A DNA stretch of 64,000 nucleotides from Wolbachia endosymbiont of Folsomia candida (GTDB lineage Bacteria > Pseudomonadota > Alphaproteobacteria > Rickettsiales > Anaplasmataceae), in NCBI RefSeq assembly GCF_001931755.2, contig NZ_CP015510.2, positions 310,001 through 374,000 of the forward strand, read 5' to 3'. Shown in pieces: positions 8,831 through 17,745 of the stretch. Position 1 is the first letter of the stretch; each line of letters starts with the position of its first letter. The notes beneath the pieces were generated by a model. It had not been told where the DNA came from, searched no databases, and worked only from the letters and a program-made list of their open reading frames with translations. A program made the translations under genes and the position numbers.

Positions 8831-10082
8831 ACGATAGCTCCTGTAGGTCTTTTACTTTCACACTTAGCTCTATTCCATCATCTCTTATCCAAACTGTCTT
8901 AACCAATTGCTTGATTATCTCTTGCTGTTTGACTGGAAATAAATTACTCCACATTTCACCAAGTTCTTTTAACCTTTTTGTTTCATTAATATCTGTAAGC
9001 GCTTGTTCAGAGTTTGCCAGTAGGTATCTTATTTCCTCTATTACGTACTTTTCTACCTCCCCTGCTGCTATTGTTCGATTACTTGATGGACAGTGAATTC
9101 CTCTTACATGATTACGACAAACATAGTACCTATAGCTTTTGTTTCTTTTTCTTGTATGTGTTGCTGCCATACTGACGTTACATGAATGGCATCTTATTAC
9201 CCCTTTCAGTAACATCTCTTCATACTTTAGCACATACTTTGCTTGGCGTGTTCTTATTATCTTTTGTGCTTTATTCCATAGCTCCTCATCGATTATTGCT
9301 TGATGTTGCCCTGGATAGCACTTTTCCTTGTATTTTACTTTTCCTATATACGTAGAATTAGTTATTATTCCTCTAACTGTTGCTTTTTTGAATTCTCCTC
9401 CTCCGTAAGTCTTTCCTGATTTTACCTTTCGTTCTTTTACTCTATATCCTTGGCTGTTTAATTCTTTTGCCACTGCAGCCATTGATTTCAGCTCAATAAA
9501 TCTTTCAAAAATATGTTTAACTACTGTTGCTTCTTCCTCATTAATAATTAGTTTTTTTTCTTTAGCATCGTAGCCAAGTGGTACCACACCACCCATCCAT
9601 ATTCCTCTTTGCTTTGATCCAGCGATTTTTATGCGAATATGATCTCCTACTGCTTTTCTTTCTCGTTGAGCAATACCTAAATTTAAATATAACATGAACT
9701 CATTATCTGTGCTTTCTTCATTTAAGTATGGCTCTGTTACTGATCTAAATCTTACTCTATTCCTATTAAAGCGATCTGATATTACTCTGATAAAATCTAC
9801 TAATGACCTTGTTAGTCTATTTAGCTTGAAAACTATTACATAATTAACTCTTCCTATTTCTATATCCTGTAGTAATTCTCGTAAACCTGGTCTATCTAGA
9901 TTACCTCCTGAATACCCTCCGTCATCATATCTTTTTGATAGTAATTCCCAGCCTTCTTGTTTATTTGCTGCAAAATATTCTTCACACACTGACCTCTGTG
10001 AATCTATACTATTAAATGCTTGTTCTAACCCAGATTCATCAGACTTTCTCGTATAAATTGCACAACGAACTTCCTTACTCAT
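8814..10082 (-). CDS. WO-type large serine recombinase (integrase)
   Basis: 422 aa. An N-terminal resolvase catalytic domain starts with CAIYTRKSDES, where Ser14 is the predicted nucleophile, and contains YDDGGYSGGNLDRPGL and FKLNRLTRS. A recombinase domain follows (residues ~165-270). A zinc-ribbon region at about 295-335 has C-x2-C (CHSCNVSMA) and later cysteines. Large serine recombinases integrate and excise prophages between att sites. The order DUF2924, recombinase, partner protein, all overlapping or abutting, is the usual WO integration block. Its catalytic serine and domain order look intact, so it may be active. No att site could be defined. Confidence 0.93.
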   Translation of the reverse strand: MSKEVRCAIYTRKSDESGLEQAFNSIDSQRSVCEEYFAANKQEGWELLSKRYDDGGYSGGNLDRPGLRELLQDIEIGRVNYVIVFKLNRLTRSLVDFIRVISDRFNRNRVRFRSVTEPYLNEESTDNEFMLYLNLGIAQRERKAVGDHIRIKIAGSKQRGIWMGGVVPLGYDAKEKKLIINEEEATVVKHIFERFIELKSMAAVAKELNSQGYRVKERKVKSGKTYGGGEFKKATVRGIITNSTYIGKVKYKEKCYPGQHQAIIDEELWNKAQKIIRTRQAKYVLKYEEMLLKGVIRCHSCNVSMAATHTRKRNKSYRYYVCRNHVRGIHCPSSNRTIAAGEVEKYVIEEIRYLLANSEQALTDINETKRLKELGEMWSNLFPVKQQEIIKQLVKTVWIRDDGIELSVKVKDLQELSYAYAA

Positions 10083-10502
10083 TTATTCTTTCTCCTTGAA
10101 AAATACTAAACCATTCCAATGACTGCCTGTGATTCTGTTAGCAACTGCAGAAAGTGATGTATAAGCCTGACCTTTATAAACCAATCCCACCACTGTAACT
10201 AATACTTCATGACGTTCTCCTTTATATTCACGAATAAGTTTTGTACCTGGCCTTGGTAGGTTGCTGCTACTCAAGCCTTTACCTTTCTCCATTTGGTTTG
10301 CTAGATCATTAAGTTTTTTGGTTGATTTTCTTGATAATTCACCATATGCTATTTCCTGTAACCGATAAGCAATTCTTGTGATTAAATACTTTCGGCAATA
10401 TGGTGGTGCATCAGATTGAAATAAATCTTTCCAAATTGCCCTAAGTTCTTTTAGTGTTTTACTCTCTAAAGATTTTACCTCATCAACAATAGATGTATTC
10501 AC
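10083..10502 (-). CDS. DUF2924 family protein
   Basis: 139 aa, a DUF2924-type protein: SLESKTLKELRAIWKDLF near the N-terminus, then RIAYRLQEIAYGELS, and the C-terminal PGTKLIREYKGERHEVLV and LSAVANRITGSHWNG. DUF2924 genes sit directly before serine recombinases in many prophages, and here the stop abuts the recombinase start. Probably a DNA-binding accessory protein of recombination; the biochemical role is not known. Confidence 0.88.
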   Translation of the reverse strand: MNTSIVDEVKSLESKTLKELRAIWKDLFQSDAPPYCRKYLITRIAYRLQEIAYGELSRKSTKKLNDLANQMEKGKGLSSSNLPRPGTKLIREYKGERHEVLVTVVGLVYKGQAYTSLSAVANRITGSHWNGLVFFKEKE

Positions 10503-10596
10503 TTGTCTTTTACCCCCTTTATTTAAAATTTATACTGTTTGCTCTTTAGCTCCGGTGCTACCTTATTTTTCTCCTTTTTATAAATTGCTATAGCTT

Positions 10597-10974
10597 TCAA
10601 CTTATTTGCCACTCCATTGCATGCTTATATTTTTCCATTGCCCATTGTGATTTCCATAGTAAGCTAGATATCAGGCCTTTAGTCTCGTGCTTTAAGAAAA
10701 TTACTTCTGCTCCTGCTTGATGAAATTCCCTTACTAGTTTAATTTGGTCTGCAAATTTCTCAGATAGATCATCAGGAGAATATACATATATTTTTTCAAT
10801 TCTACCTTTCGCTACTTGATATCTTAAGCTTTCCAGCTCAGCTTTACCGATGAATTCATTTTCCTCCAACAAATCATGTCCATCCTTGATAATCCTATTT
10901 TTCAACTCTTCAATTTGTTTTCTTTGCTTTTTTGATACGATATATAAACCTACTACTTCCATTTGAACCTCCAT
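10597..10974 (-). CDS. Degenerate resolvase-domain protein
   Basis: 125 aa from an ATG with a strong ggagggg ribosome binding site. The sequence follows the serine-resolvase fold: VGLYIVSKKQRKQIEELKNR at the start, ELESLRYQVAKGRIEKIYVY and SPDDLSEKFADQIKLV in the middle, and FHQAGAEVIFLKHET. The usual Y-x-R-x-S start is Y-I-V-S, so the first conserved arginine is missing, and no recombinase or zinc-ribbon domain follows. It may be a catalytically dead regulator or a decay product. It sits between an ankyrin gene and the DUF2924-recombinase block, same direction. Confidence 0.65.
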   Translation of the reverse strand: MEVQMEVVGLYIVSKKQRKQIEELKNRIIKDGHDLLEENEFIGKAELESLRYQVAKGRIEKIYVYSPDDLSEKFADQIKLVREFHQAGAEVIFLKHETKGLISSLLWKSQWAMEKYKHAMEWQIS

Positions 10975-10989
10975 TGCTTCCCCTCCTTT

Positions 10990-11583
10990 TTAAAATTTAT
11001 ACTGTTTGCTCATTAGCTCTGGAAAGCTTTCGGTGCTATCTTTATATGCAGTTAGCTCCTCCACTATCTCTTTAACACCAGCCTTGTGAGCTAAATTTAT
11101 AGGTGTATACCCCTTATGGTCTCTCACATTCAGATCACCTCCTGCCTCCAGTATTGCTCTAATATTTCCTATCTCCCTCATAAATACAGCTTCATGCAGC
11201 GGAGTCCTTCCTATATGATTTTGAGCATTAACATTTGCCCCTCCTTCTATTAGCTTTATTACTGCATCTTTGCAGCACATTGTGCTTGCCCAGTGCAATG
11301 GTGTATATCCAGAACAGTCAGTAGCGTTTACATCAGCTCCTTCCTCTAAAAGCGCTTGAATGGTTTCTGCATTCTCTGCAAGAGCAGCATCATGTAACGG
11401 AGTTCTTTGTTCCTTATTTTTAACGTTAACATCTGCTCCTTTTTCTATTAGTAATTTTACTCTTTCATAATTAGAAGATCTTGCTGCTAAATGTAATACA
11501 GTTTCACCATACTCATCTTGTTCATTAATTCCATAAAATGAGTTTGCTAATAATTCTTGAATTCTTTTGTCTAATTTACTCAT
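10990..11583 (-). CDS. Ankyrin-repeat protein
   Basis: 197 aa, four to five ankyrin repeats: YGETVLHLAARSSNYERVKL, QRTPLHDAALAENAETIQA, SGYTPLHWASTMCCKDAVIK, IGRTPLHEAVFMREIGNIRA. The longest frame begins at 11622, but the ATG at 11583 has a gggggt ribosome binding site five bases upstream and gives the N-terminus MSKLDKRIQELL, matching the neighbouring paralogue (MRELNKRLRELL). Tandem duplicate of the next gene, including its leader (gccaag, gggggt). Possible host-directed effector by family. Confidence 0.9.
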   Translation of the reverse strand: MSKLDKRIQELLANSFYGINEQDEYGETVLHLAARSSNYERVKLLIEKGADVNVKNKEQRTPLHDAALAENAETIQALLEEGADVNATDCSGYTPLHWASTMCCKDAVIKLIEGGANVNAQNHIGRTPLHEAVFMREIGNIRAILEAGGDLNVRDHKGYTPINLAHKAGVKEIVEELTAYKDSTESFPELMSKQYKF

Positions 11584-11799
11584 GGTTACCCCCATAAAAT
11601 TGCCTCTTTTAACGCCAAGCAAATTTGTTTTATTTACTTGATGTTATTCTAGTATATTCGCTTTTGCTACTAAAAGCAAGTTATTTGTACACTCTGTGAT
11701 TGAAATTAGCTCTTTTTTAATATATATTAGAATATTGATATATATAATTAATATATTGATAATCAATTGCTAATCTTTTTAAGCTTCTTTAACTATAAA

Positions 11800-12471
11800 T
11801 TAATGGTATTTTTTGTCTTTATCGTCTTTTACACTTGGTTCTTTATCGTCTTCTACATCTGGTTCTTTATATTTTTTTTGCTTAAGTTCTTCAATTTCTT
11901 CTGCATATAAATTTTTCACTGCTGATGATATTTCTTTTATAAGATGATCACCATAAAAATTCGCGAATTCTTGTACACCTGTACCAATCCTATCTATTAT
12001 CTTTCCTCCATATTTTTTGATCAGCTCTGCTAACTCTGGTTGATCTTTAGCGCGAAATAATGGACTGGTTCCAAATCTGTCTATAGCGTTAACATTTGCG
12101 CCTGCTTTTAGCAGCTCTTTTACTGTTCCTTTAGCATTACCGCCTTTCTCTCTAAATAACCATACAGACCCACTCGCAAGATGTAATGGTGTAGAACCAT
12201 TATAGTTTGTACAATGAACATCAGCTTCTGCTTCTATGAGTGCCCTAACGTTCCTTACCTTTCTTGCAAGTGCAGCTCGATGTAGTGGTACTTCTCCTTC
12301 ATTATTTTCAATATTAATATTAGCACCTTTTTCTATCAGTAATTTTACTGTTTTATAGCTAGAAAATTGTGCTGCTAAGTGTAATATTGTATTACCATTT
12401 TCATCTTTTGAATTTATATCCTCGAATGAATTCTTTAATAATTCCCTAAGTCTTTTATTTAATTCCCTCAT
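11800..12471 (-). CDS. Ankyrin-repeat protein with charged tail
   Basis: 223 aa from the ATG at 12471 (gggggt ribosome binding site); a TTG further upstream is not needed. Four ankyrin repeats at about residues 20-150 (NGNTILHLAAQFSSYKTVKL, NEGEVPLHRAALARKVRNVR, NGSTPLHLASGSVWLF) precede a non-repeat region and a short acidic-basic direct repeat at the end (KEPDVEDDKEPSVKDDKD). Paralogue of the gene at 10990, in the same orientation. The 216 bases between them and the leader are AT-rich with no other gene. Confidence 0.9.
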   Translation of the reverse strand: MRELNKRLRELLKNSFEDINSKDENGNTILHLAAQFSSYKTVKLLIEKGANINIENNEGEVPLHRAALARKVRNVRALIEAEADVHCTNYNGSTPLHLASGSVWLFREKGGNAKGTVKELLKAGANVNAIDRFGTSPLFRAKDQPELAELIKKYGGKIIDRIGTGVQEFANFYGDHLIKEISSAVKNLYAEEIEELKQKKYKEPDVEDDKEPSVKDDKDKKYH

Positions 12472-12638
12472 CTTAACCCCCAAAATTATAGCCTTTCTAA
12501 CGCCAAGTAAAATTTGTATGTTTACTTAATCGTTATTACTATTATATTCTAGCTAAGCGCTAAAGGCAAATTATTTTTTCAATCACGCATACGTATTTAA
12601 CTAAATATTAATATATATGAAAATATAAGCATATATGG

Positions 12639-12875
12639 TTAGTATATTAAGCTAATTAGCTGTATGTCCTTCCAAGAACGGTTCAAGTGCCTATGCTCGT
12701 GCCACAAAAGTACACCTGGGTAAAGTACCACTACATAATTTTCTAGTTCGTGAATTGGATCATCCTGTTTTGGATCTGAGTCATTATTGCAGTTTACATG
12801 GTATTCGGTCAGGTTAAATTCTATAACTTTTTGATCAGTAAAATTCTTTGCCTTATAGTGATAGGTAACGCTGAA
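12639..12875 (-). pseudogene. Fragment of an unidentified gene
   Basis: An uninterrupted 78-codon frame with no start codon at its head, beginning just after a stop. It encodes VTYHYKAKNFTDQKVIEFNL and later ELENYVVVLYPGVLLWHEHR. Composition is protein-like (histidine, tryptophan, balanced codons) and less AT-rich than its flanks, so it is probably the remnant of a larger gene. I cannot name the family; a phage structural origin is only a guess. The rest of 12472-12962 is AT-rich spacer. Confidence 0.4.
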
Positions 12876-12903
12876 TCTTTAGTTTGTTTTTTTTAAGGTG
12901 GAT

Positions 12904-12932
12904 TTGACATAAATTATCTATAAGATTAATGT
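12904..12932 (+). promoter_or_regulatory. Predicted promoter of the SNF2 helicase gene
   Basis: TTGACA, a 17-base spacer and TAATGT, ending 30 bases before the helicase ATG at 12963. The -35 hexamer is a perfect sigma-70 match and the spacing is ideal. No clear Shine-Dalgarno sequence precedes the ATG. Confidence 0.6.
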
Positions 12933-12962
12933 TTTTTATATTGAAATATACGATTTTATAAA

Positions 12963-15900
12963 ATGGCTATCTATGGAAGAACTTGGTGGGGAGAGAAATG
13001 GCTTCAGTGTTTCAATAGAATTGATTATGATAATCGCCTATCACGTGGTAGGACTTGTGCTAATACTGGCCGAGCTTTTGGTGTTAAAATTAATGGCCAC
13101 ATAGTTACAGCTAAAGTTCATAGCTCAGGATCTTACCCATATAAAATTCGTGGTTCAAAACCTCAACCATATCAAGTAGAAATTATACTTAATGAATTAA
13201 GTCCATCAGAACAACGCACTATTCGTCAGATTATTGAAACATCACCTTCTATATTATCTAAATTAATAAATAGGCAATTACCAGCCAGCTTATTTGATAA
13301 GCTTAGTGATCTTGGGATTAAATTATTTCCTTCAAATTGGAAGGAGATGAATGCAAGTTGCAGTTGTCCTGATTGGGCTATGCCTTGTAAACACATTGCC
13401 GCTGTAATTTATCTTATTGCTGCAGAAATTGATAAAAACCCCTTCATAATTTTTAATATTCATAATTGTAATTTGTCAACGCTTATCGATGATTTTGGAA
13501 ATGGAAAATTAGAAAATGCTCAAAATGTCTTAATGATCAATAATGTACTTAAAACTTGTCCTCAAGTTAGAATACACACAACTTTTAACCAAGCAATTTT
13601 AAATGATATTGATTTATCAGCTATTCCTAACCTTTTTGATTGCATCAGTGGTATTTTAACAGACAATCCACTTTTCTTTGAAAAAAACTTTCATAATATC
13701 CTGCAGATAGCATATAAGCATTGGCAAAAGCATCCAGCAGGAAAAGTAGGGTACTATGGTTATCTCCAACGTTCTAAGAAGAAACTATCAGAGGAAGAAT
13801 TATTTACAAAAAAATGGGGAAATATTGAGAATTGGGAAACATTTCAACTATCTATTAATGATCAGCATTACCTTACTCAAGCGAGCAATGGTGCAACTAA
13901 TTTGTTTATGCTCAGTAAAAATATATTGCAAGATATAGCAAGGTTTTTGAAAGATATTCCTAACTCGTTACTTCACAAGCTTAACCCTGAACTTCGCTTT
14001 ATGCATATGATTTCACAATTTGCACGTATCATGATGGAAAAATCAGCTTTCATACCACAGATATTACAGAACAGAAGAGAAGAAGTCATAATCAGGTGGA
14101 TTCCAGCATTATCCAATGCTTCAGTTAAGGAGATTCATAGAAAGATGGCATCTATTTGTCCACCTCTATTGATCAAATATCAAGAAACTGCTCTGGAACC
14201 AGAGAAACAAGTGAATGTTGCTATCTCTCTTGTCCTTTTAGGGTATATAACAGATAACTTTCCTACATCACTCTCTAAGTATAGAGATAAGTGCATCTTT
14301 GAGTTATTCTTTACTGGAAATTCATACAAGTTTACTAAATTTAGCAACAAAGAAATACCACAAGCAATTAATCTCTGGTTGTCACGCCTTTATTTAGCAG
14401 ATAAGGCTTATAAATTCTATCTAATGATAAAAGATCACAATGAAAAATTTGAACTTGAGGTAAAGTTATCACTGGATGATGAGAAGTCATTCATAAAGCT
14501 GGAAAAAGCACTTTCTAATCAAAACATAAAGCTTAGTATTTTATCTGATCTTGCACTCTTATCTCAATACATACCTGAATTAGAAAAAGCGATTGATAGC
14601 AATAGCAAGTTATCATTTAACTTAGATGATTTTGCACCATTGTTTCTGGGTATTTTACCAGTGCTAAGAGCTATAGGAATCACAGTTATTTTGCCAAAAT
14701 CTTTACAAAAAATCTTCAAGCCAGAATTAAGCCTTAATGTATCTGCTAAAGATAAAATAAAAGAAGATCGAGAAAGTTTTTTAACGCTTGAAAGTTTGTT
14801 GAAATTTGATTGGAAAGTAGCAATAGGCGATAAAAAAATAAGTGTTAAAGAATTTAAAAAATTGCTAAAAGACTCTCGTGGACTTGTGCGCATTGTCGAT
14901 CAGTATGTGCTTTTGGATGATAAAGAGGTAGAATCTTTACTCAAAAAACTTGATAAAACACCTAATTATTTAAATCAAGCAGAACTTATGCAAGCTGCTC
15001 TGACTGGTGAAATGAACGAAGCTAAAGTAGCATTTGACCATCAGCTTACAAACTTATTTAGTAAACTTAACACTTACACACCTGTTAACACGCCAAATAA
15101 TCTAATAGCACAGCTACGCCCATATCAAGAACGTGGATTTAGTTGGCTTATACAGAATATAGAAAGCGGGTTTGGTAGTATAATTGCTGATGATATGGGC
15201 CTTGGTAAGACTATACAAGTTATTGCAGCTATTCTATATTGCAAAAATACAGGATTTTTAGATGAAAAAAGAGTTTTAATAGTAGCACCAACAAGTATCT
15301 TAAGTAATTGGCAACGAGAGATGGAGCGTTTTGCACCAGAGTTGAAGTTTTTCATTTATCATGGACAAAATCGAGAATTAGCCAGTGATTATGATGTAGC
15401 ACTCACATCCTACGGTCTTGCACGTCGTGACAAAAAAGAACTCAACAAAATAAGATGGTTTTTGCTCGTGATTGATGAAGCACAAAATATAAAAAATCCT
15501 AATACTGAACAAACCAAAGCAATTAAAGCTATTGAGGCAACACATAGAATAGCAATGAGCGGTACTCCTGTTGAGAATAGGTTGCTTGAGTATTGGAGCA
15601 TTTTTGACTTTATCAATAAATCTTATCTTGGTACTTCTGCGCAGTTTAGAACACGCTTTGCAACACCGATTGAAAAGGAAAGGGATAAAACTTGTCTAGA
15701 AAGGTTTATGAAAATCACTAGTCCTTTTATGTTACGTAGACTTAAGAATGATAAAAGCATTATTCAGGATTTACCAGATAAAATTGAGAATAACCGTTAT
15801 TGTGCACTTACTTCAGAGCAAACAGCACTTTATCAAAAGGTTGTTGATACAACTATGGAGAAGATAGAAAAGAGTGATGGAATTGAACGTAAGGGTCTAA

Positions 15901-16514
15901 TCTTCAAGCTCATCAATGCTTTAAAACAAATTTGTAATCATCCATCACAGTACGGCAAGAAAAAGCATGCAAGTATTGAACAATCTGGTAAAATGCAGAT
16001 GCTAGAAGAAGTATTGACTGGGATTAGTGATCTTGCAGAGAAATCATTAATATTTACTCAATATACTGAAATGGGTGAAATTATATCTAAGTTACTTGAG
16101 GAAAGATTTAAATCAAAAGTGCCATTTTTACATGGAGGACTGTCTAGAAAAGCACGTGATACAATGATTAATGACTTTCAAAACTTATTCCAGTCCAACA
16201 TCCTTATAGTGTCTTTAAAAGCTGGAGGAATAGGACTTAATTTAACAGCAGCAAATCATGTAATACATTATGACTTATGGTGGAATCCAGCAGTGGAAGC
16301 GCAAGCAACAGATCGAGCTTATCGTATTGGACAAGAGCGTAATGTTATGGTATATAGACTACTTTCAACAGGTACCTTCGAAGAGCGTATTGATGAGATG
16401 ATTCAAAGCAAGAAGGAATTAGCGAACCTTACCATAAGTAGTGGTGAGAATTGGATTACAGAATTTAACAATGATCAATTAAGAGATTTAGTTAATATAA
16501 AAAATGCACTATAA
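12963..16514 (+). CDS. SNF2-family helicase with SWIM zinc finger
   Basis: 1183 aa. A SWIM-type zinc finger near residues 130-145 (CSCPDWAMPCKHIAAVIYLI) is followed by a long linker. The SNF2 ATPase begins near 720: RPYQERGFSWL, Walker A IADDMGLGKTIQVI (~743), Walker B VIDEAQNIKN (~835), SGTPVENRLLEYW. The helicase C lobe has KAGGIGLNLTAANHVIHYDL and the final motif QATDRAYRIGQERNVMVYRL. It is a DNA translocase of the bacterial HepA/RapA-like SWIM-SNF2 type, expected to remodel protein-DNA complexes; the specific role in the prophage is unknown. Complete, all core motifs intact. First gene of a plus-strand replication-like block. Confidence 0.95.
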   Translation: MAIYGRTWWGEKWLQCFNRIDYDNRLSRGRTCANTGRAFGVKINGHIVTAKVHSSGSYPYKIRGSKPQPYQVEIILNELSPSEQRTIRQIIETSPSILSKLINRQLPASLFDKLSDLGIKLFPSNWKEMNASCSCPDWAMPCKHIAAVIYLIAAEIDKNPFIIFNIHNCNLSTLIDDFGNGKLENAQNVLMINNVLKTCPQVRIHTTFNQAILNDIDLSAIPNLFDCISGILTDNPLFFEKNFHNILQIAYKHWQKHPAGKVGYYGYLQRSKKKLSEEELFTKKWGNIENWETFQLSINDQHYLTQASNGATNLFMLSKNILQDIARFLKDIPNSLLHKLNPELRFMHMISQFARIMMEKSAFIPQILQNRREEVIIRWIPALSNASVKEIHRKMASICPPLLIKYQETALEPEKQVNVAISLVLLGYITDNFPTSLSKYRDKCIFELFFTGNSYKFTKFSNKEIPQAINLWLSRLYLADKAYKFYLMIKDHNEKFELEVKLSLDDEKSFIKLEKALSNQNIKLSILSDLALLSQYIPELEKAIDSNSKLSFNLDDFAPLFLGILPVLRAIGITVILPKSLQKIFKPELSLNVSAKDKIKEDRESFLTLESLLKFDWKVAIGDKKISVKEFKKLLKDSRGLVRIVDQYVLLDDKEVESLLKKLDKTPNYLNQAELMQAALTGEMNEAKVAFDHQLTNLFSKLNTYTPVNTPNNLIAQLRPYQERGFSWLIQNIESGFGSIIADDMGLGKTIQVIAAILYCKNTGFLDEKRVLIVAPTSILSNWQREMERFAPELKFFIYHGQNRELASDYDVALTSYGLARRDKKELNKIRWFLLVIDEAQNIKNPNTEQTKAIKAIEATHRIAMSGTPVENRLLEYWSIFDFINKSYLGTSAQFRTRFATPIEKERDKTCLERFMKITSPFMLRRLKNDKSIIQDLPDKIENNRYCALTSEQTALYQKVVDTTMEKIEKSDGIERKGLIFKLINALKQICNHPSQYGKKKHASIEQSGKMQMLEEVLTGISDLAEKSLIFTQYTEMGEIISKLLEERFKSKVPFLHGGLSRKARDTMINDFQNLFQSNILIVSLKAGGIGLNLTAANHVIHYDLWWNPAVEAQATDRAYRIGQERNVMVYRLLSTGTFEERIDEMIQSKKELANLTISSGENWITEFNNDQLRDLVNIKNAL

Positions 16515-16598
16515 AAGTTGGCTAATAAAATTCTTGACCTTATGGAATAAAGTATTTAACTTGTTCTGAAAGTTTTTCAGTTTCACATATCAAGGTAC

Positions 16599-17486
16599 AT
16601 GATAACCGATATTTTAAACCCAAACGAAGGAGATATTGAAATTACCTCATTTGATAGCAGCAATTTAACTAGGGTATTACATAATGGGGAATGGTGGTTT
16701 GTTGTAACAGAAGTAATTGCTTCTCTTACAGGTAGCCCCAACCCATCAGATTACTTAAAGAAGATAAAAAGCAGAGATATAGGGCTTTCTAAAGGATGGG
16801 GACAACTTGTCACCCCCCTTGAAATTAAGACAAAAGGTGGTATACAAAAGATTAATTGTACAAGTGTTGAAGGTTTGTTTCGTATTTTACAGTCTGTTCC
16901 TTCTAAAAAGGTTGAAAAATTTAAACGCTGGCTTGCAAAAGTTGGGTATGAAAGGTTACAAGAGTACGATAATCCTGAGCTTGCATTTAAACGAGCTTAC
17001 GCTAACTACGTTGCAAAAGGATATTCTCAAGAGTGGATAGATAAAAGAATACAATCTATATCTGTTAGAAATCAGCTTACCAGAGAATGGGACAACAGAA
17101 ATATCACTGATCATAATAATAAACGCATCGAAGGTAAAGAATATGCAATATTAACTGATGTGATTTCTCAGGCAACTTTTGGGGTAAAAACGAAAGAACA
17201 TAAAGAAATAAAAAAATTAAAGAAACAGTCGTTAAGAGATCACATGACGCCGATAGAATTAATCTTTAACATGTTGGGTGAACAAGCCACTATTGATGAA
17301 GTAAAAGATAAAGATGTACAAGGATACAATGCGAACTTAGAAGCTGCAAAGAAAGGTGGCAAAAGTGCTGGTATAGCAAGGGAGGCATTTGAGAAAGCAA
17401 GAGGCGTACAAGTTGTATCTCCCAATAATTTCCTAAAGAAGATTCAAAATAATGTACGTAAAGAATTAAAAGAAGATAAAAGCTAG
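16599..17486 (+). CDS. BRO-family N-terminal domain protein
   Basis: 295 aa. The N-terminal ~115 residues match the BRO/antirepressor fold: NLTRVLHNGEWWFVVTEVIA, then PSDYLKKIKSRD and CTSVEGLFRILQSVPS. The middle resembles the DUF-type C-terminal part seen with BRO proteins in Rickettsiales (NRNITDHNNKRIEGKEYAIL). BRO proteins bind DNA and occur on phages and large viruses, often as antirepressors. It lies 84 bases after the SNF2 gene, same strand, probably co-transcribed. Confidence 0.85.
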   Translation: MITDILNPNEGDIEITSFDSSNLTRVLHNGEWWFVVTEVIASLTGSPNPSDYLKKIKSRDIGLSKGWGQLVTPLEIKTKGGIQKINCTSVEGLFRILQSVPSKKVEKFKRWLAKVGYERLQEYDNPELAFKRAYANYVAKGYSQEWIDKRIQSISVRNQLTREWDNRNITDHNNKRIEGKEYAILTDVISQATFGVKTKEHKEIKKLKKQSLRDHMTPIELIFNMLGEQATIDEVKDKDVQGYNANLEAAKKGGKSAGIAREAFEKARGVQVVSPNNFLKKIQNNVRKELKEDKS

Positions 17487-17595
17487 GATTCAGTTGTCCA
17501 TGTTTTTAGAAAGGCAAGCATGAGGTGGAGGTGAACTTGAACAAAAACACTGAATGAAAAATTTCCTTATGCCTTAAAAAGATTATAATAAAAAT

Positions 17596-17624
17596 TTGAC
17601 ATGATAAGAAAAGTATTGTAGAAT
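17596..17624 (+). promoter_or_regulatory. Predicted promoter of the primase-helicase gene
   Basis: TTGACA at 17596, 17-base spacer, TAGAAT at 17619, a near-consensus sigma-70 promoter. It would leave an untranslated leader of about 115 bases before the ATG at 17746, whose ribosome binding site is aaggag. It implies the primase gene can be expressed separately from the upstream helicase and BRO genes. Confidence 0.6.
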
Positions 17625-17745
17625 TATAATAAGGTGTTCTCGCTTGAGACAAGGCGAAGCAATACCCACAGCTTTCCTTAACGAGTAATTGAAGAGTCTT
17701 ACTCAAAAATCTTTCAAAGCTTAAATTATAAAGGAGTTTAGTTTT

